Assembly: GCA_021789855.1 (NCBI GenBank)
Contig: JAJYIW010000006.1
Coordinates: 1 to 38,158, forward strand
Direction: 5' to 3'
DNA from: Chloroflexota bacterium
GTDB lineage: Bacteria; Chloroflexota; Anaerolineae; Anaerolineales; Anaerolineaceae
Length of the DNA: 38,158 bases
A program made the translations under genes and the position numbers. Shown in pieces: positions 23,943 through 31,703 of this stretch; position 1 is the first letter of the stretch; every line of letters starts with the position of its first letter. The notes beneath the pieces were generated by a model. That model had not been told where the DNA came from and searched no databases. It saw only the letters and a list, made by a program, of their open reading frames with translations.

Positions 23943-25337
23943 TTAAAGCCAGTGGAGCGGTTCGGGCTTGACCGGTTCATGGTTGGCTGCCTGGCGAGCC
24001 AGCGGGCAGCCGCCGCCGCATTCGGGCAAAAGCTGGCAACCGGCGCATTCAGCGGGGGCCAGCTTCCTTTCACGCAGGCTGACGGCCAGCTCGTGGTTCC
24101 AGATTGCATCCCAGGGATCGTTTAACAGGTTGCCCAGGGGCTGGTAATACGATTGGCAGGGGATGACCGCTCCATCGGGCTCAATGCACATATTGTACAA
24201 GGCCGCCGTGCATCCCTTGACCCCCAATTCCATCTGAATCGGGTCGAAGTGGCAGTATTGGGTGGGGGTGTACCAGATCAGGCGTTGGTGGGCCTGGTCG
24301 GTTTTCTGGCGCGCCAGGGTCAGCATCGGCGGTAGTTCGCTCTCTTTGACCCCGTTACCGACGTTTAACCCGCGCCCGGAATAAATGAGTGCGTTCAAGC
24401 CAACAGTGGGGACGCCCAGCTCTGCCAGGTAATCCAGGGTGGCGGCGAGGTAGGGACTGTTATCCCGGAGAAGGGTGGTGTTGGTCATCACGTACAGGGG
24501 GCTGGCTAACGCATGACGCAGCCCGGCAACGGTTTGTTGCCAGGCGCCATGCGCTCGCACCATCTGGTCATGGATGGCCGGGTCATGTGACTCGAGGGTG
24601 ATTTGGGCGTGATCTAACCCGGCCTGCACCAGGCGTTTCAGGTAGTCAGGGTCGCTCAACCGGCGCCCGTTGGTATTGATCCCGGTGATCTGGCCGTTGG
24701 CTTCAGCATGGGCAATCAACTCAGGCAGGTCGTCGCGCAGGGTCGGCTCGCCGCCGGTGAAGACAATATGGGGGATACCGAGCTGCCACAGGCGGTCCAG
24801 GATGTTGAACCAGTCTTCCGTTTTCAATTCGGGATAATGGCGCGGCCTGGCGTTGTAACAATGAGCGCAGTTGTTGTTACAGCGGTAGGTGACGGCCAGA
24901 TCCATCCGGTAAGGGGCGGATGGCCTGGCGGTGAACGGCGCGATGGTCTCCAGCTCCAGATCGCAGACGGGGCAAGCGCCGTCCGGGCGGATCAGCTCGT
25001 TTACCTGGGTCGAGATGAGGGCGTAATCGTCCCTGGCCTGGGCCAGCGGTACCTGGTACCGCCGGGTGATACTGCGCACAATCTGGTTCTCCGGCAGCCC
25101 TTCGAGGGTGAAGTAGGCCATTAAAGCAGCGGTGGGGTTGAGGTGATACACCCGGTTGGCGTTGATGATCAATAATCCCTGGCCGTCTATGTCCAGGCGC
25201 AGGTGCAGGCGCACCTTGCCGCTGTCGCCATCCCGGCGATAATGGTACAGCCCAGGGCCAGGCCATTCAGGGCCAGGCTGAAAGAGCCTTTCGCCGATGG
25301 ATTGGACCGATGATTTCAGGTTTTCGGAGAAGGACAT
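23943..25337 (-). CDS. Radical SAM/SPASM enzyme with N-terminal PqqD-like (RRE) domain
   Basis: The 464-residue protein has three parts. Residues about 55-118 resemble PqqD, the RiPP recognition element (e.g. 'VYHLNPTAALMAYF'). Residues about 145-330 are a radical SAM core with CNNNCAHC (Cys153, 157, 160) and GGEPT (195-199). The C-terminal part is a SPASM domain with cysteines in 'GCTAALYNMC', 'IPCQSYY', 'CAGCQLLPECGGGC'. SPASM enzymes modify peptides or proteins, often forming thioether or C-C bonds. It lies 19 bases after the Cys-tail protein gene. A CPVC at 122-125 is an extra pair. Linkage chemistry is not predictable here. Confidence 0.92.
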   Translation of the reverse strand: MSFSENLKSSVQSIGERLFQPGPEWPGPGLYHYRRDGDSGKVRLHLRLDIDGQGLLIINANRVYHLNPTAALMAYFTLEGLPENQIVRSITRRYQVPLAQARDDYALISTQVNELIRPDGACPVCDLELETIAPFTARPSAPYRMDLAVTYRCNNNCAHCYNARPRHYPELKTEDWFNILDRLWQLGIPHIVFTGGEPTLRDDLPELIAHAEANGQITGINTNGRRLSDPDYLKRLVQAGLDHAQITLESHDPAIHDQMVRAHGAWQQTVAGLRHALASPLYVMTNTTLLRDNSPYLAATLDYLAELGVPTVGLNALIYSGRGLNVGNGVKESELPPMLTLARQKTDQAHQRLIWYTPTQYCHFDPIQMELGVKGCTAALYNMCIEPDGAVIPCQSYYQPLGNLLNDPWDAIWNHELAVSLRERKLAPAECAGCQLLPECGGGCPLARQAANHEPVKPEPLHWL

Positions 25338-25356
25338 AGACTACCTGGCCATCCTG

Positions 25357-27090
25357 TTAGCGCCCTCCGCCAGCGCAGGCGCAGGCGCAGCCAGCGCATG
25401 CACAGGCGCAGGCGCAGTGCCCGCCGCCTCCACTAAAGCCGCCTGAGGTTGGTGGCGGCGCGGGATTGGTGCGGTTGGTGATGCCCCCTGTGAAGGAGGT
25501 GAGGTTGCCAATCGCGCCAGCCGCGAAGGTTGACGTGCCGTTTACCATTGACGCGGCGAAGTCGGCGCCCGGCAGGCTGGGCAAACCCCCAGAGGAACGA
25601 CCGCCCATGCCAAAAGGCTGGGTAGAGACGGACGTTACACCCCCGGCGGCGCCCGTGCTCATGCCCCGGTAGGCCGGGTCAAACCCGCCCCACCACATTG
25701 GCATAAACACCGGGATGGGCGTAAAAACGGTGCGCGTGTGTCCGTCGAAGTTGCGGTCGAGCATGGTCCACTCCAGGTTCTCATCGAACTTCTGGCTTTT
25801 GACTTCAGGCGTCCCGGCCGTTTCAACCTCGCTCCAGGCCTGCTTCATGATGCTCTGGTAGTAATCGACCGTCTCTTTCTGGCTGAACCCTTTCATTTTT
25901 GCCGATACGCTATTGACCAGGTTAACCACCAAATTTTGGAGCGCCAGCCGCTGGTCAGAGACATTGGCTTTGCTGAATGCGGCCAGGAATTCGACTTCGT
26001 ACGGGTATAACCCCTGGGGGGCAGGTGTGGTCACATCTAGCTTGAGCGGTTCTTTGGTGGCCACCGAAGCGGCGCCCTTCTTCACCACGCCAAACAAGAT
26101 CATCGTCAGCACTTTATCCAGGGGAAGCTGCATGAGGATGCCTGCTTCTACCGCAGTGAGCCCGCGCTTGATGCCGTGTCCTTCCAGAGAGATTTTGGGC
26201 GGAAGGTAATTCAGCCGGGTGCCTGAAACAGCTCTACTGCCGCCCAGGCCGCCAAAGATGCTGATCAGGAAGAAGATAAAGAACCCGATGACGAAGATAT
26301 TGCCGCAGCCGAGATTAATCCCTGAGCCTCCGCCGCTACTGCTGCTGGAGGTGGGTGCAGGCACAGCGCTGATGGCGGACGCCGGCACGTAACTGGCAGG
26401 AAATTCCGCTCCGAAATAGTAAGTTGCTGAAGAGCTGGCATTGGTAGCCGTCCAGGTATAGGTCACCCGTTTCTGGCTGTCATAGCTGCTCTGGGGAGTG
26501 CCGTTGCCTGGCCAGTTTTTGGGGGTGTAATACACCGGTTCATTTTGCTGGATCCCCGGCGGCAAATGCAGCGAGATGGTTTCATCGGTGTGCCCGACCA
26601 CGTATTGTGAACTGAAATAGTTGGGCTCAAAGTTTAAACTGGCATAGCTTTTGCCATTGCTGGTGCTTTTATAGAGCATGCCACGGATGACGCCTATGGA
26701 AACATGCACTGTGCCTGAGTTGCCTGGCTGGATGGTTTGAGCGCCTAATCCCAGGGTGATGCCACTGACGTAGGATGAGACGGTGATATCGGTGATCGCT
26801 TGGCCGTTCACGTCAGCCGTGATACTGCTCATGTCATAATCGGTGGTGGGAAGCCCGATGTCCACGTAATCGATGGGGTGGGCGCCAGACTCGTTGGTAA
26901 AGTTGTAGACGTAATCTAATGTAGCGATCCCCTGGCTATTGAAAACGAGGTCAACCGTCATTTTGGGGATGCTAAACGAATAATTTTGCGCGGCGACGGG
27001 AGCAGTGGCCAGCAAGGCGACGCCCATGACCAGCGAAGCCAGGACGGATAGCCTGGTGATAGTCTTCAGAATGATTAATTTTTTAGCCAT
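25357..27090 (-). CDS. Membrane protein (DUF2207-like) with alternating Cys-Ala C-terminal tail
   Basis: The 577-residue protein has an N-terminal signal segment (about 8-33), a beta-rich external domain (about 35-235), one membrane helix (about 264-283), a soluble part and a Gly/Ser/Pro-rich tail region. The layout recalls the DUF2207 membrane family. The last 20 residues are HCACACACAGCACACAGGGR, with seven cysteines in a four- and three-Cys block; only one other Cys (262) occurs in the protein. Topology puts the tail in the cytoplasm. Cys and Ala codons vary (TGC/TGT, GCC/GCA/GCT), so the repeat is protein-driven. The next gene is a radical SAM/SPASM enzyme, making the tail a candidate modification substrate. 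ATG follows AAGGTGAGG. Confidence 0.85.
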   Translation of the reverse strand: MAKKLIILKTITRLSVLASLVMGVALLATAPVAAQNYSFSIPKMTVDLVFNSQGIATLDYVYNFTNESGAHPIDYVDIGLPTTDYDMSSITADVNGQAITDITVSSYVSGITLGLGAQTIQPGNSGTVHVSIGVIRGMLYKSTSNGKSYASLNFEPNYFSSQYVVGHTDETISLHLPPGIQQNEPVYYTPKNWPGNGTPQSSYDSQKRVTYTWTATNASSSATYYFGAEFPASYVPASAISAVPAPTSSSSSGGGSGINLGCGNIFVIGFFIFFLISIFGGLGGSRAVSGTRLNYLPPKISLEGHGIKRGLTAVEAGILMQLPLDKVLTMILFGVVKKGAASVATKEPLKLDVTTPAPQGLYPYEVEFLAAFSKANVSDQRLALQNLVVNLVNSVSAKMKGFSQKETVDYYQSIMKQAWSEVETAGTPEVKSQKFDENLEWTMLDRNFDGHTRTVFTPIPVFMPMWWGGFDPAYRGMSTGAAGGVTSVSTQPFGMGGRSSGGLPSLPGADFAASMVNGTSTFAAGAIGNLTSFTGGITNRTNPAPPPTSGGFSGGGGHCACACACAGCACACAGGGR

Positions 27091-27115
27091 GCGAACCTCA
27101 CCTTGGTTTTACCCA

Positions 27116-27487
27116 TCACCACTTGGGTTCTTCGGTCAATTGATACGTGGTCTTACAATAGGGGCAGGTGACCACCGGCGCGCCTGCGACCATCTGGATG
27201 TTTTCTGGGCCCAACGTCCCACCGCAGGATTTGCATTTTAAAGTGTCCATGGCCACGTTGGCGGGCAGGTCTACTTTGTAAGTGACGTTTTGGGTGTTAC
27301 CCGGGGCGGCTGACTTGATCCGCGAAGCCAGGAAAATGGCAAGGAATGCCACCCCCCACAGGATCAGGCCAATCACAATCCAGCCTACGCCGCCTCCACT
27401 TGCGCTAAATGCACCGAGAACAAATAAAAAGCCAAAAATAATCAACAGGCCAGCCACGATAAATAAAATAATTTTCCCAGCAGTCAT
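27116..27487 (-). CDS. Two-helix membrane protein with C-terminal zinc ribbon
   Basis: With the trimmed start (ATG after AGGAGG at ideal spacing) the protein has 123 residues. It has two membrane helices (about 5-27 and 34-55) and a cytoplasmic-side zinc ribbon CKSCGG...CPYC. The ORF track's 47-residue extension lies upstream of the ribosome-binding site and probable promoter and is rejected. It is the first gene of the operon with the Cys-tail protein (25-base gap), so it may be an assembly partner, but no function is recognised. Confidence 0.82.
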   Translation of the reverse strand: MTAGKIILFIVAGLLIIFGFLFVLGAFSASGGGVGWIVIGLILWGVAFLAIFLASRIKSAAPGNTQNVTYKVDLPANVAMDTLKCKSCGGTLGPENIQMVAGAPVVTCPYCKTTYQLTEEPKW

Positions 27488-27511
27488 GTCATCCTCCTGA
27501 ATCTCATAGAT

Positions 27512-27540
27512 AATATAGCACCAACCTGCGGGTAAAGCAA
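27512..27540 (-). promoter_or_regulatory. Probable promoter of the Cys-tail operon
   Basis: On the minus strand TTGCTT (plus 27535-27540), 17 bases, then TATATT (27512-27517), about 25 bases before the ATG of the zinc-ribbon gene. No operator is evident. It lies in the divergent region with rex. Confidence 0.5.
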
Positions 27541-27699
27541 TTAAGACCGGGGCACCAATTTCCTGTAAAAGCTGCCTCTGGATGCTCAAAATGAAATAGA
27601 GCCTGGCCTCGCCAGACTTATCACCCATCTGTAGTATGGCATATTTTTATTTTCGCGAGCCTATATAATCTATGTATTTTAGATTGCTATTGTAAGGAA

Positions 27700-27728
27700 T
27701 TGCATGAATAGACACTTTGTGATAAAGT
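27700..27728 (+). promoter_or_regulatory. Candidate rex promoter
   Basis: TTGCAT (27700-27705), 17 bases, TAAAGT (27723-27728); each hexamer matches consensus at four of six positions. The start of the first TTTGTGAT repeat lies in the spacer, so a repressor there would block polymerase. Confidence 0.4.
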
Positions 27729-27745
27729 AAACCAGACTTTGTGAT
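27716..27745 (+). repeat. Two direct TTTGTGAT repeats upstream of rex, likely operator
   Basis: ACTTTGTGAT occurs at 27714-27723 and again at 27736-27745, starts 22 bases apart, about two helical turns. The half-site TTGTGA is the half of the known Rex operator TTGTGAAnnnnTTCACAA, but here the two copies are direct, not inverted. The first copy is also part of a short palindrome, ACTTTGTGATAAAGT. Autoregulation by Rex is plausible but unproven. Confidence 0.4.
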
Positions 27746-27804
27746 CTTTTCCTGGACGACCTGATCGATTGTGGAGTGGATAATGCTCGAGGAGGGAAGG
27801 TGAA

Positions 27805-28425
27805 ATGAACCAAACAGGCATCCCTGATATCATCGTCGGCCGGCTGCCAAAATACCTGCGCGCGCTCCAAAATATGACTTCCGGGGGGATAGTAAAAACC
27901 TCCTCCCAGGAGCTGGGCAATTACCTGGGCATTTCGGCAGCTCAGATACGAAAAGATTTATCCCAATTCGGTGAATTTGGGAAGCAGGGAACGGGATATT
28001 CCGTGCCCGTCTTGATCCAGGAATTGCAAAGGATTCTCAAAGTGGATCGGGTGTGGGATATGGCCCTGGTAGGTGCGGGCGACCTGGGGCACGCCATCGC
28101 GCGTTACCAAGGGTTCATCGATTGCGGATTTGTCATCAAATTGGTCTTTGACGCTGATCCTCAAAAGATTGGCCAGCCGCTTGGAACGTTTGTTATCCAG
28201 GACATTGCCGATCTGGTAACGGCTGTTCAGGCGTCTAATATTGAAGTGGCCATGATTACGGTACCGCCCCAGGCAGCCCAGAGTGTGGCCGACCTGTTGG
28301 TTAAAGCCGGGATCAAAGCCATATTAAATTATGCACCCGTGACCTTGAATGTACCTGGCGATGTCCATGTTCAGCACATCGATCCAGTGATTCACCTGCA
28401 ACACATGACCTATTATCTGGAGTAG
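27805..28425 (+). CDS. rex: Redox-sensing transcriptional repressor Rex
   Basis: The 206-residue protein has an N-terminal winged helix (about 10-75, 'LPKYLRAL', 'VKTSSQELGNYLGISAAQIRKDLS', 'FGEFGKQGTGY') and a Rossmann NAD(H) domain with GAGDLGHAI (about 90-98) and the C-terminal helix of the domain-swapped dimer. Rex senses the NADH/NAD ratio and represses fermentation and respiration genes under high NAD. It is transcribed alone; the direct repeats upstream may be its operator. Length and motifs are normal. Confidence 0.96.
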   Translation: MNQTGIPDIIVGRLPKYLRALQNMTSGGIVKTSSQELGNYLGISAAQIRKDLSQFGEFGKQGTGYSVPVLIQELQRILKVDRVWDMALVGAGDLGHAIARYQGFIDCGFVIKLVFDADPQKIGQPLGTFVIQDIADLVTAVQASNIEVAMITVPPQAAQSVADLLVKAGIKAILNYAPVTLNVPGDVHVQHIDPVIHLQHMTYYLE

Positions 28426-28430
28426 CGCTC

Positions 28431-29246
28431 CTAACCCTGCCAGGCGCCAATATAGGTTAAGATGGCGACCAGCACATCCAGATTAGGGATATGCTCGCTG
28501 GGAATAGAAACTGCCTCAGGCGATACGCCATGAGCCAGGGGAAAAACCATGGAACCCAGCTGGATCCTGGCTGGCGCTATTTGCTCCCAGGTAAAGGCTT
28601 TCTTATTTAATGTAATCTGAGTTTTATTCAGGGAGACTGGCCCAAAGCGGAGGCTCTCACCCTGGTTATACGCCGTCGCACTGGCTGTATAAAGCGGGGC
28701 AAACCTGGCTTTTTGAATGGTATCACCCAGGGACTCAACTTTTTCGAAGCGATCGTCCAGGATTAACGGCCGGTGGGATGATCCGGTTAGCCGATAGCAA
28801 TGCTGCCCTGGTGTTCGAGAGGCAGAGAAGGGCTTACGGGTTAATTTTTCGAAGAGCTGCTCGATATCGTTCCATTTCCAGGCCTCTGCATAGCGCCGGC
28901 GGCGGTAAACCAGCCCGGCCGGGTAAACCTCGACCGATTGGCGGCGATACTCCTGGAAACCTGCCAGCAAAATTCCTCCAGCGAGGAGACTGGCCAGGCC
29001 GAGCACCAATGGCCACAGCAGTTGCTTCCCTGCGACCTCGGGCCCAAATTCTGCCACATAAGCGTAAGTGAAATAGATGCCGCTGGCCAACGTTCCGGCC
29101 CCTGCCAGGAAGAAAACCACAGAGCCGGCAATCCATCCCCAATAATGAAAAGATTGCCGGTTGAGATGATAAACAGCCAGCGGCTTGCCCAGGCCGGGCG
29201 AGACAGGCTGGGTATCAGCAATCTGCGAATCCATTGGGGAAGACAC
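28431..29246 (-). CDS. Two-helix membrane protein of unknown function
   Basis: The 271-residue protein has two membrane helices (about 38-62 and 74-98) and a large soluble region with PH-like beta elements ('VEVYPAGLVYRRRRYAEAWKWNDIEQL'). I do not recognise a named family with certainty; it resembles uncharacterised DUF6585-type proteins. It starts at GTG (29246), with an in-frame ATG 12 bases inside as alternative. It ends five bases from rex on the other strand and lies 23 bases after mreB. Function unknown. Confidence 0.72.
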   Translation of the reverse strand: MSSPMDSQIADTQPVSPGLGKPLAVYHLNRQSFHYWGWIAGSVVFFLAGAGTLASGIYFTYAYVAEFGPEVAGKQLLWPLVLGLASLLAGGILLAGFQEYRRQSVEVYPAGLVYRRRRYAEAWKWNDIEQLFEKLTRKPFSASRTPGQHCYRLTGSSHRPLILDDRFEKVESLGDTIQKARFAPLYTASATAYNQGESLRFGPVSLNKTQITLNKKAFTWEQIAPARIQLGSMVFPLAHGVSPEAVSIPSEHIPNLDVLVAILTYIGAWQG

Positions 29247-29269
29247 GGTGACACCTGTTCCAGTGCAGG

Positions 29270-30277
29270 TTATACCGGCGGCAGGTTACGCCTCAGCACT
29301 TCGCGCATGGCCAACCCGCGGGCGGCGCCTTCAGCGGTGCAGGTTGTGGGGTTATCCACCAGGTATGCCGGGATACCCAGGGCCTTAGTTAAATATTTGT
29401 CGATGCCCTTGAGCTGGGCGCTGCCTCCGCATAACGCCACTCCTCGATCGATAATATCTGAGATCAGTTCGGGGGGCGTCTTTTCCAAGACGCGCCGGGT
29501 GGTGGCCACAATATCTTCCAGTGGTTCTTGTAAAGAGTCCATGATCTCATCCGTGGTCAGAGAAGCGGGCCTCGGCAGGCCAGATACCTGGTCCTGGCCC
29601 TGGATTTCCATGGTTTGTTGTTCATCCTGGGGTACCGCAGCGCCAATCCGTATTTTTAATTGTTCAGCCGTTGGCTGGCCGATGACCAGGCCATATTTCC
29701 TGCGGATGTACGCGATGATGGCTTCATCCAACTTTAAGCCCGCCGTGTGTGTGGTTTCGGCGGTGACGATCCCGTTCATGGCCAGGACGGCTGCCTGGGT
29801 AGTGCCTCCCCCCAGGCAGATGATCATGTTGCCAGAAGGGGTGTTGATGGGCAGGTCGATCCCCAGCGCCGCCGCCAGCGGCTGTTGGATGAGGTAGACA
29901 TCCCGGCTGCCGGCGCCCAGCCCGGCCTCGTGCACCGCGCGCGACTCAACGCTGGTAATGCCGTAAGGCACGGTGATCATGATGCGCGGGCGGAACAGGA
30001 ACATAGGCCCAGTCACCTTTTTGATCAAGGATTTCAGCAAATTTTCCGTGATCTCGTAATCCGCAATGACGCCGTGTAGCATGGGGCGGGTGACCTCGAT
30101 GTTTTCCGGAACGCGACCCAGCATATCCCGCGCAACATGGCCCCACTCAACCATCTTTTGTTCGTTGACGACAATGGCGACCACGGTCGGTTCTTCCAGA
30201 AGGATTTGCTTCCCCTCCGCAACCACGGTGTTGAGCGTCCCCAAATCAATCCCCAGTTCCCTTGAAAATGCAGGCAT
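29270..30277 (-). CDS. mreB: Rod shape-determining protein MreB
   Basis: The 335-residue actin-like ATPase opens with 'LGIDLGTLNTVVA' (phosphate-1 loop) and has 'CLGGGTTQAAVLAM' (phosphate-2), 'CGGSAQLKGI' (adenosine) and 'AEGAARGLA'. It polymerises under the membrane and directs lateral wall synthesis in rod cells. mreC and mreD do not follow, unlike the usual cluster; here it sits between ruvA and a membrane protein. The long plus-strand ORFs drawn across it are antisense shadows. Confidence 0.93.
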   Translation of the reverse strand: MPAFSRELGIDLGTLNTVVAEGKQILLEEPTVVAIVVNEQKMVEWGHVARDMLGRVPENIEVTRPMLHGVIADYEITENLLKSLIKKVTGPMFLFRPRIMITVPYGITSVESRAVHEAGLGAGSRDVYLIQQPLAAALGIDLPINTPSGNMIICLGGGTTQAAVLAMNGIVTAETTHTAGLKLDEAIIAYIRRKYGLVIGQPTAEQLKIRIGAAVPQDEQQTMEIQGQDQVSGLPRPASLTTDEIMDSLQEPLEDIVATTRRVLEKTPPELISDIIDRGVALCGGSAQLKGIDKYLTKALGIPAYLVDNPTTCTAEGAARGLAMREVLRRNLPPV

Positions 30278-30308
30278 GTCGTGAAAGCTATTCCTTCCTG
30301 AAGGTTAA

Positions 30309-30887
30309 TTAACGAGAAAAAAACTGTAATGCCAGGCGCAGGCGCGTCTCAACCTCAGCCGGCGTCTCCCGAGGGATGGCCTGGATGGCAGTCTGGGCTT
30401 CTACGACGCTATAACCCAGGCTGGTAAGCGCCGAGAGTACTTCGACGTCCACTTCAGAAGCGGCGGCGCCCAGGCCAGGGATGGCCTCGCCTTCAATGCG
30501 TCCCTGCAGGTGCAGCAGGATTTTTTGAGCAGTCTTTTTTCCAACCCCTGGGACGCGGCTGAAGACCTCGCTCTGCTCACCCAATACTGCCCGCCGGATG
30601 GAGTCGGGCGACAGGACGGATAATATCGCCAGGGCGGTGCGCGGCCCGATGCCGTTGACCCCCAGCAGGAGCACGAAGAAGTCCCGTTCTTCGCTGGTAT
30701 CGAACCCGTACAGGCTGAGCAAGTCTTCTCGCACCACCAGGTGGGTGCTCAGGCGGGTCATCTCGCCTGGCCGGCAGCGGGCCCGCACCTGGGATGGGAC
30801 AGCCACGCGTATTCCCAACCCTCCCACCAGGATGACCAGGCTATCGTTGGTTACTTCACTGATTTCGCCAGCAATGGATGCGATCAC
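30309..30887 (-). CDS. ruvA: Holliday junction DNA helicase subunit RuvA
   Basis: The 192-residue protein has the RuvA N-terminal OB-fold ('MIASIAGEISEV'), the double helix-hairpin-helix region ('LLGVNGIGPRTALAILS' and 'RVPGVGKKTAQKILL') and the C-terminal domain III that touches RuvB. It binds four-way junctions and loads RuvB for branch migration. It overlaps the RNA methyltransferase stop by four bases. ruvB is not in the window; ruvC is two genes upstream. Confidence 0.97.
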   Translation of the reverse strand: MIASIAGEISEVTNDSLVILVGGLGIRVAVPSQVRARCRPGEMTRLSTHLVVREDLLSLYGFDTSEERDFFVLLLGVNGIGPRTALAILSVLSPDSIRRAVLGEQSEVFSRVPGVGKKTAQKILLHLQGRIEGEAIPGLGAAASEVDVEVLSALTSLGYSVVEAQTAIQAIPRETPAEVETRLRLALQFFSR

Positions 30888-31687
30888 TTGCGGTCTCGTC
30901 TCTGGTTATAACATTCGTATAAAATCACAGCCGTGGCAATTGCCAGGTTAAGCGAGTCACTGCGTCCCACCATCGGGATACTTATAATATTATCACAAAG
31001 CTGGCGATGGTGTTCTTTCAACCCTTCCCTTTCGCTTCCCATCAACAGCAGGTAAGGATCGGGAAAGCGAAACAGGTGGTAATCCTGGCTGGCTGCGCCA
31101 GAAGCGCCTACCAGGGGAACCTGGGACGCCTTTTTCCACCCGGTAAAAGCGGAAAAGCTGGCCTTAACCAGATGCTGCGAAAAAACCGAGCCCATGCTGG
31201 CCCTGACGGAGGTGGGATCATAAGGGTCAGTGGTGTGGTCGAGTAACAGGACCCCCTTGCCGCCCACCGCGTCATGGGTGCGGAGGATCGTCCCCAGGTT
31301 ACCCGGGTCGGCGACCTCGTCCAGCACTACCCAGCTATCCCCCGGTTGGGGGTGAACCGACTCCAGGGAAAGCCAGCGCTGGTGCAACACAGCGGCTATC
31401 CCTTGAGGCCCCTCCTTAACCGCGAAACTTTTGAACGTATCCGGTGAAACTTCATAAACCGGCGTTCCCGCCAGGCGGAGATTACCCAGCAGTTCTTGAC
31501 CGAATGGACTGGTCAGCAGCTCAGGAGCAACCACCAGGTACTCAAAACTGGCCTTCTGCTGCACTGCTTCGGCCAGGATGCGCAATCCTTCGGCATAAAA
31601 TAGCCCGCTGGTTTCGCGCTCTTTCCTTTCGCGTAGCTTGCGGATGAGTTTTATTTTTGGGTTGGATGGGCTGGTGATGGCTGCCAT
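30884..31687 (-). CDS. TrmH/SpoU-family RNA 2'-O-methyltransferase
   Basis: The trimmed 267-residue protein begins 'MAAITSPSNPKIKLIRKL', the typical SpoU substrate-binding domain start. Its C-terminal SPOUT knot has 'LLDHTTDPYDPTSVRASMGSVF', 'LLMGSEREGL' and 'ISIPMVGRSDSLNLAIATAVILYE'. It methylates ribose in tRNA or rRNA (RlmB/TsnR-like); the nucleotide is unknown. The ORF track's extra 78 residues lie in the ruvC region and have no family match. The start is adjacent to GGGAGG. It sits between ruvC and ruvA, overlapping ruvA by four bases. Confidence 0.94.
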   Translation of the reverse strand: MAAITSPSNPKIKLIRKLRERKERETSGLFYAEGLRILAEAVQQKASFEYLVVAPELLTSPFGQELLGNLRLAGTPVYEVSPDTFKSFAVKEGPQGIAAVLHQRWLSLESVHPQPGDSWVVLDEVADPGNLGTILRTHDAVGGKGVLLLDHTTDPYDPTSVRASMGSVFSQHLVKASFSAFTGWKKASQVPLVGASGAASQDYHLFRFPDPYLLLMGSEREGLKEHHRQLCDNIISIPMVGRSDSLNLAIATAVILYECYNQRRDRK

Positions 31688-31703
31688 GCCTCCCTCGCCT
31701 GGT

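Larger units (their letters stand above)
27488..27804. promoter_or_regulatory. 317-base divergent regulatory region between the Cys-tail operon and rex
   Basis: No gene is supported here. It holds the Cys-tail operon promoter on the minus strand, a second AT-rich TATAAT at 27664-27669 with no good -35, and the rex promoter with direct repeats (separate entries). The ORFs drawn across it (27679-27920, minus) are antisense shadows of the rex start. Confidence 0.6.

Noticed and set aside
25357-25440. The Cys-tail DNA as a simple hexanucleotide microsatellite
   Set aside because: Synonymous codon changes (TGC/TGT, GCC/GCA/GCT) and the neat GGGR end show that the protein pattern is maintained, so I treat it as coding.
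28938-29897. 319-residue plus-strand ORF
   Set aside because: It runs antisense across the mreB gene and its neighbour, has no recognisable domain, and its composition reflects the opposite strand.
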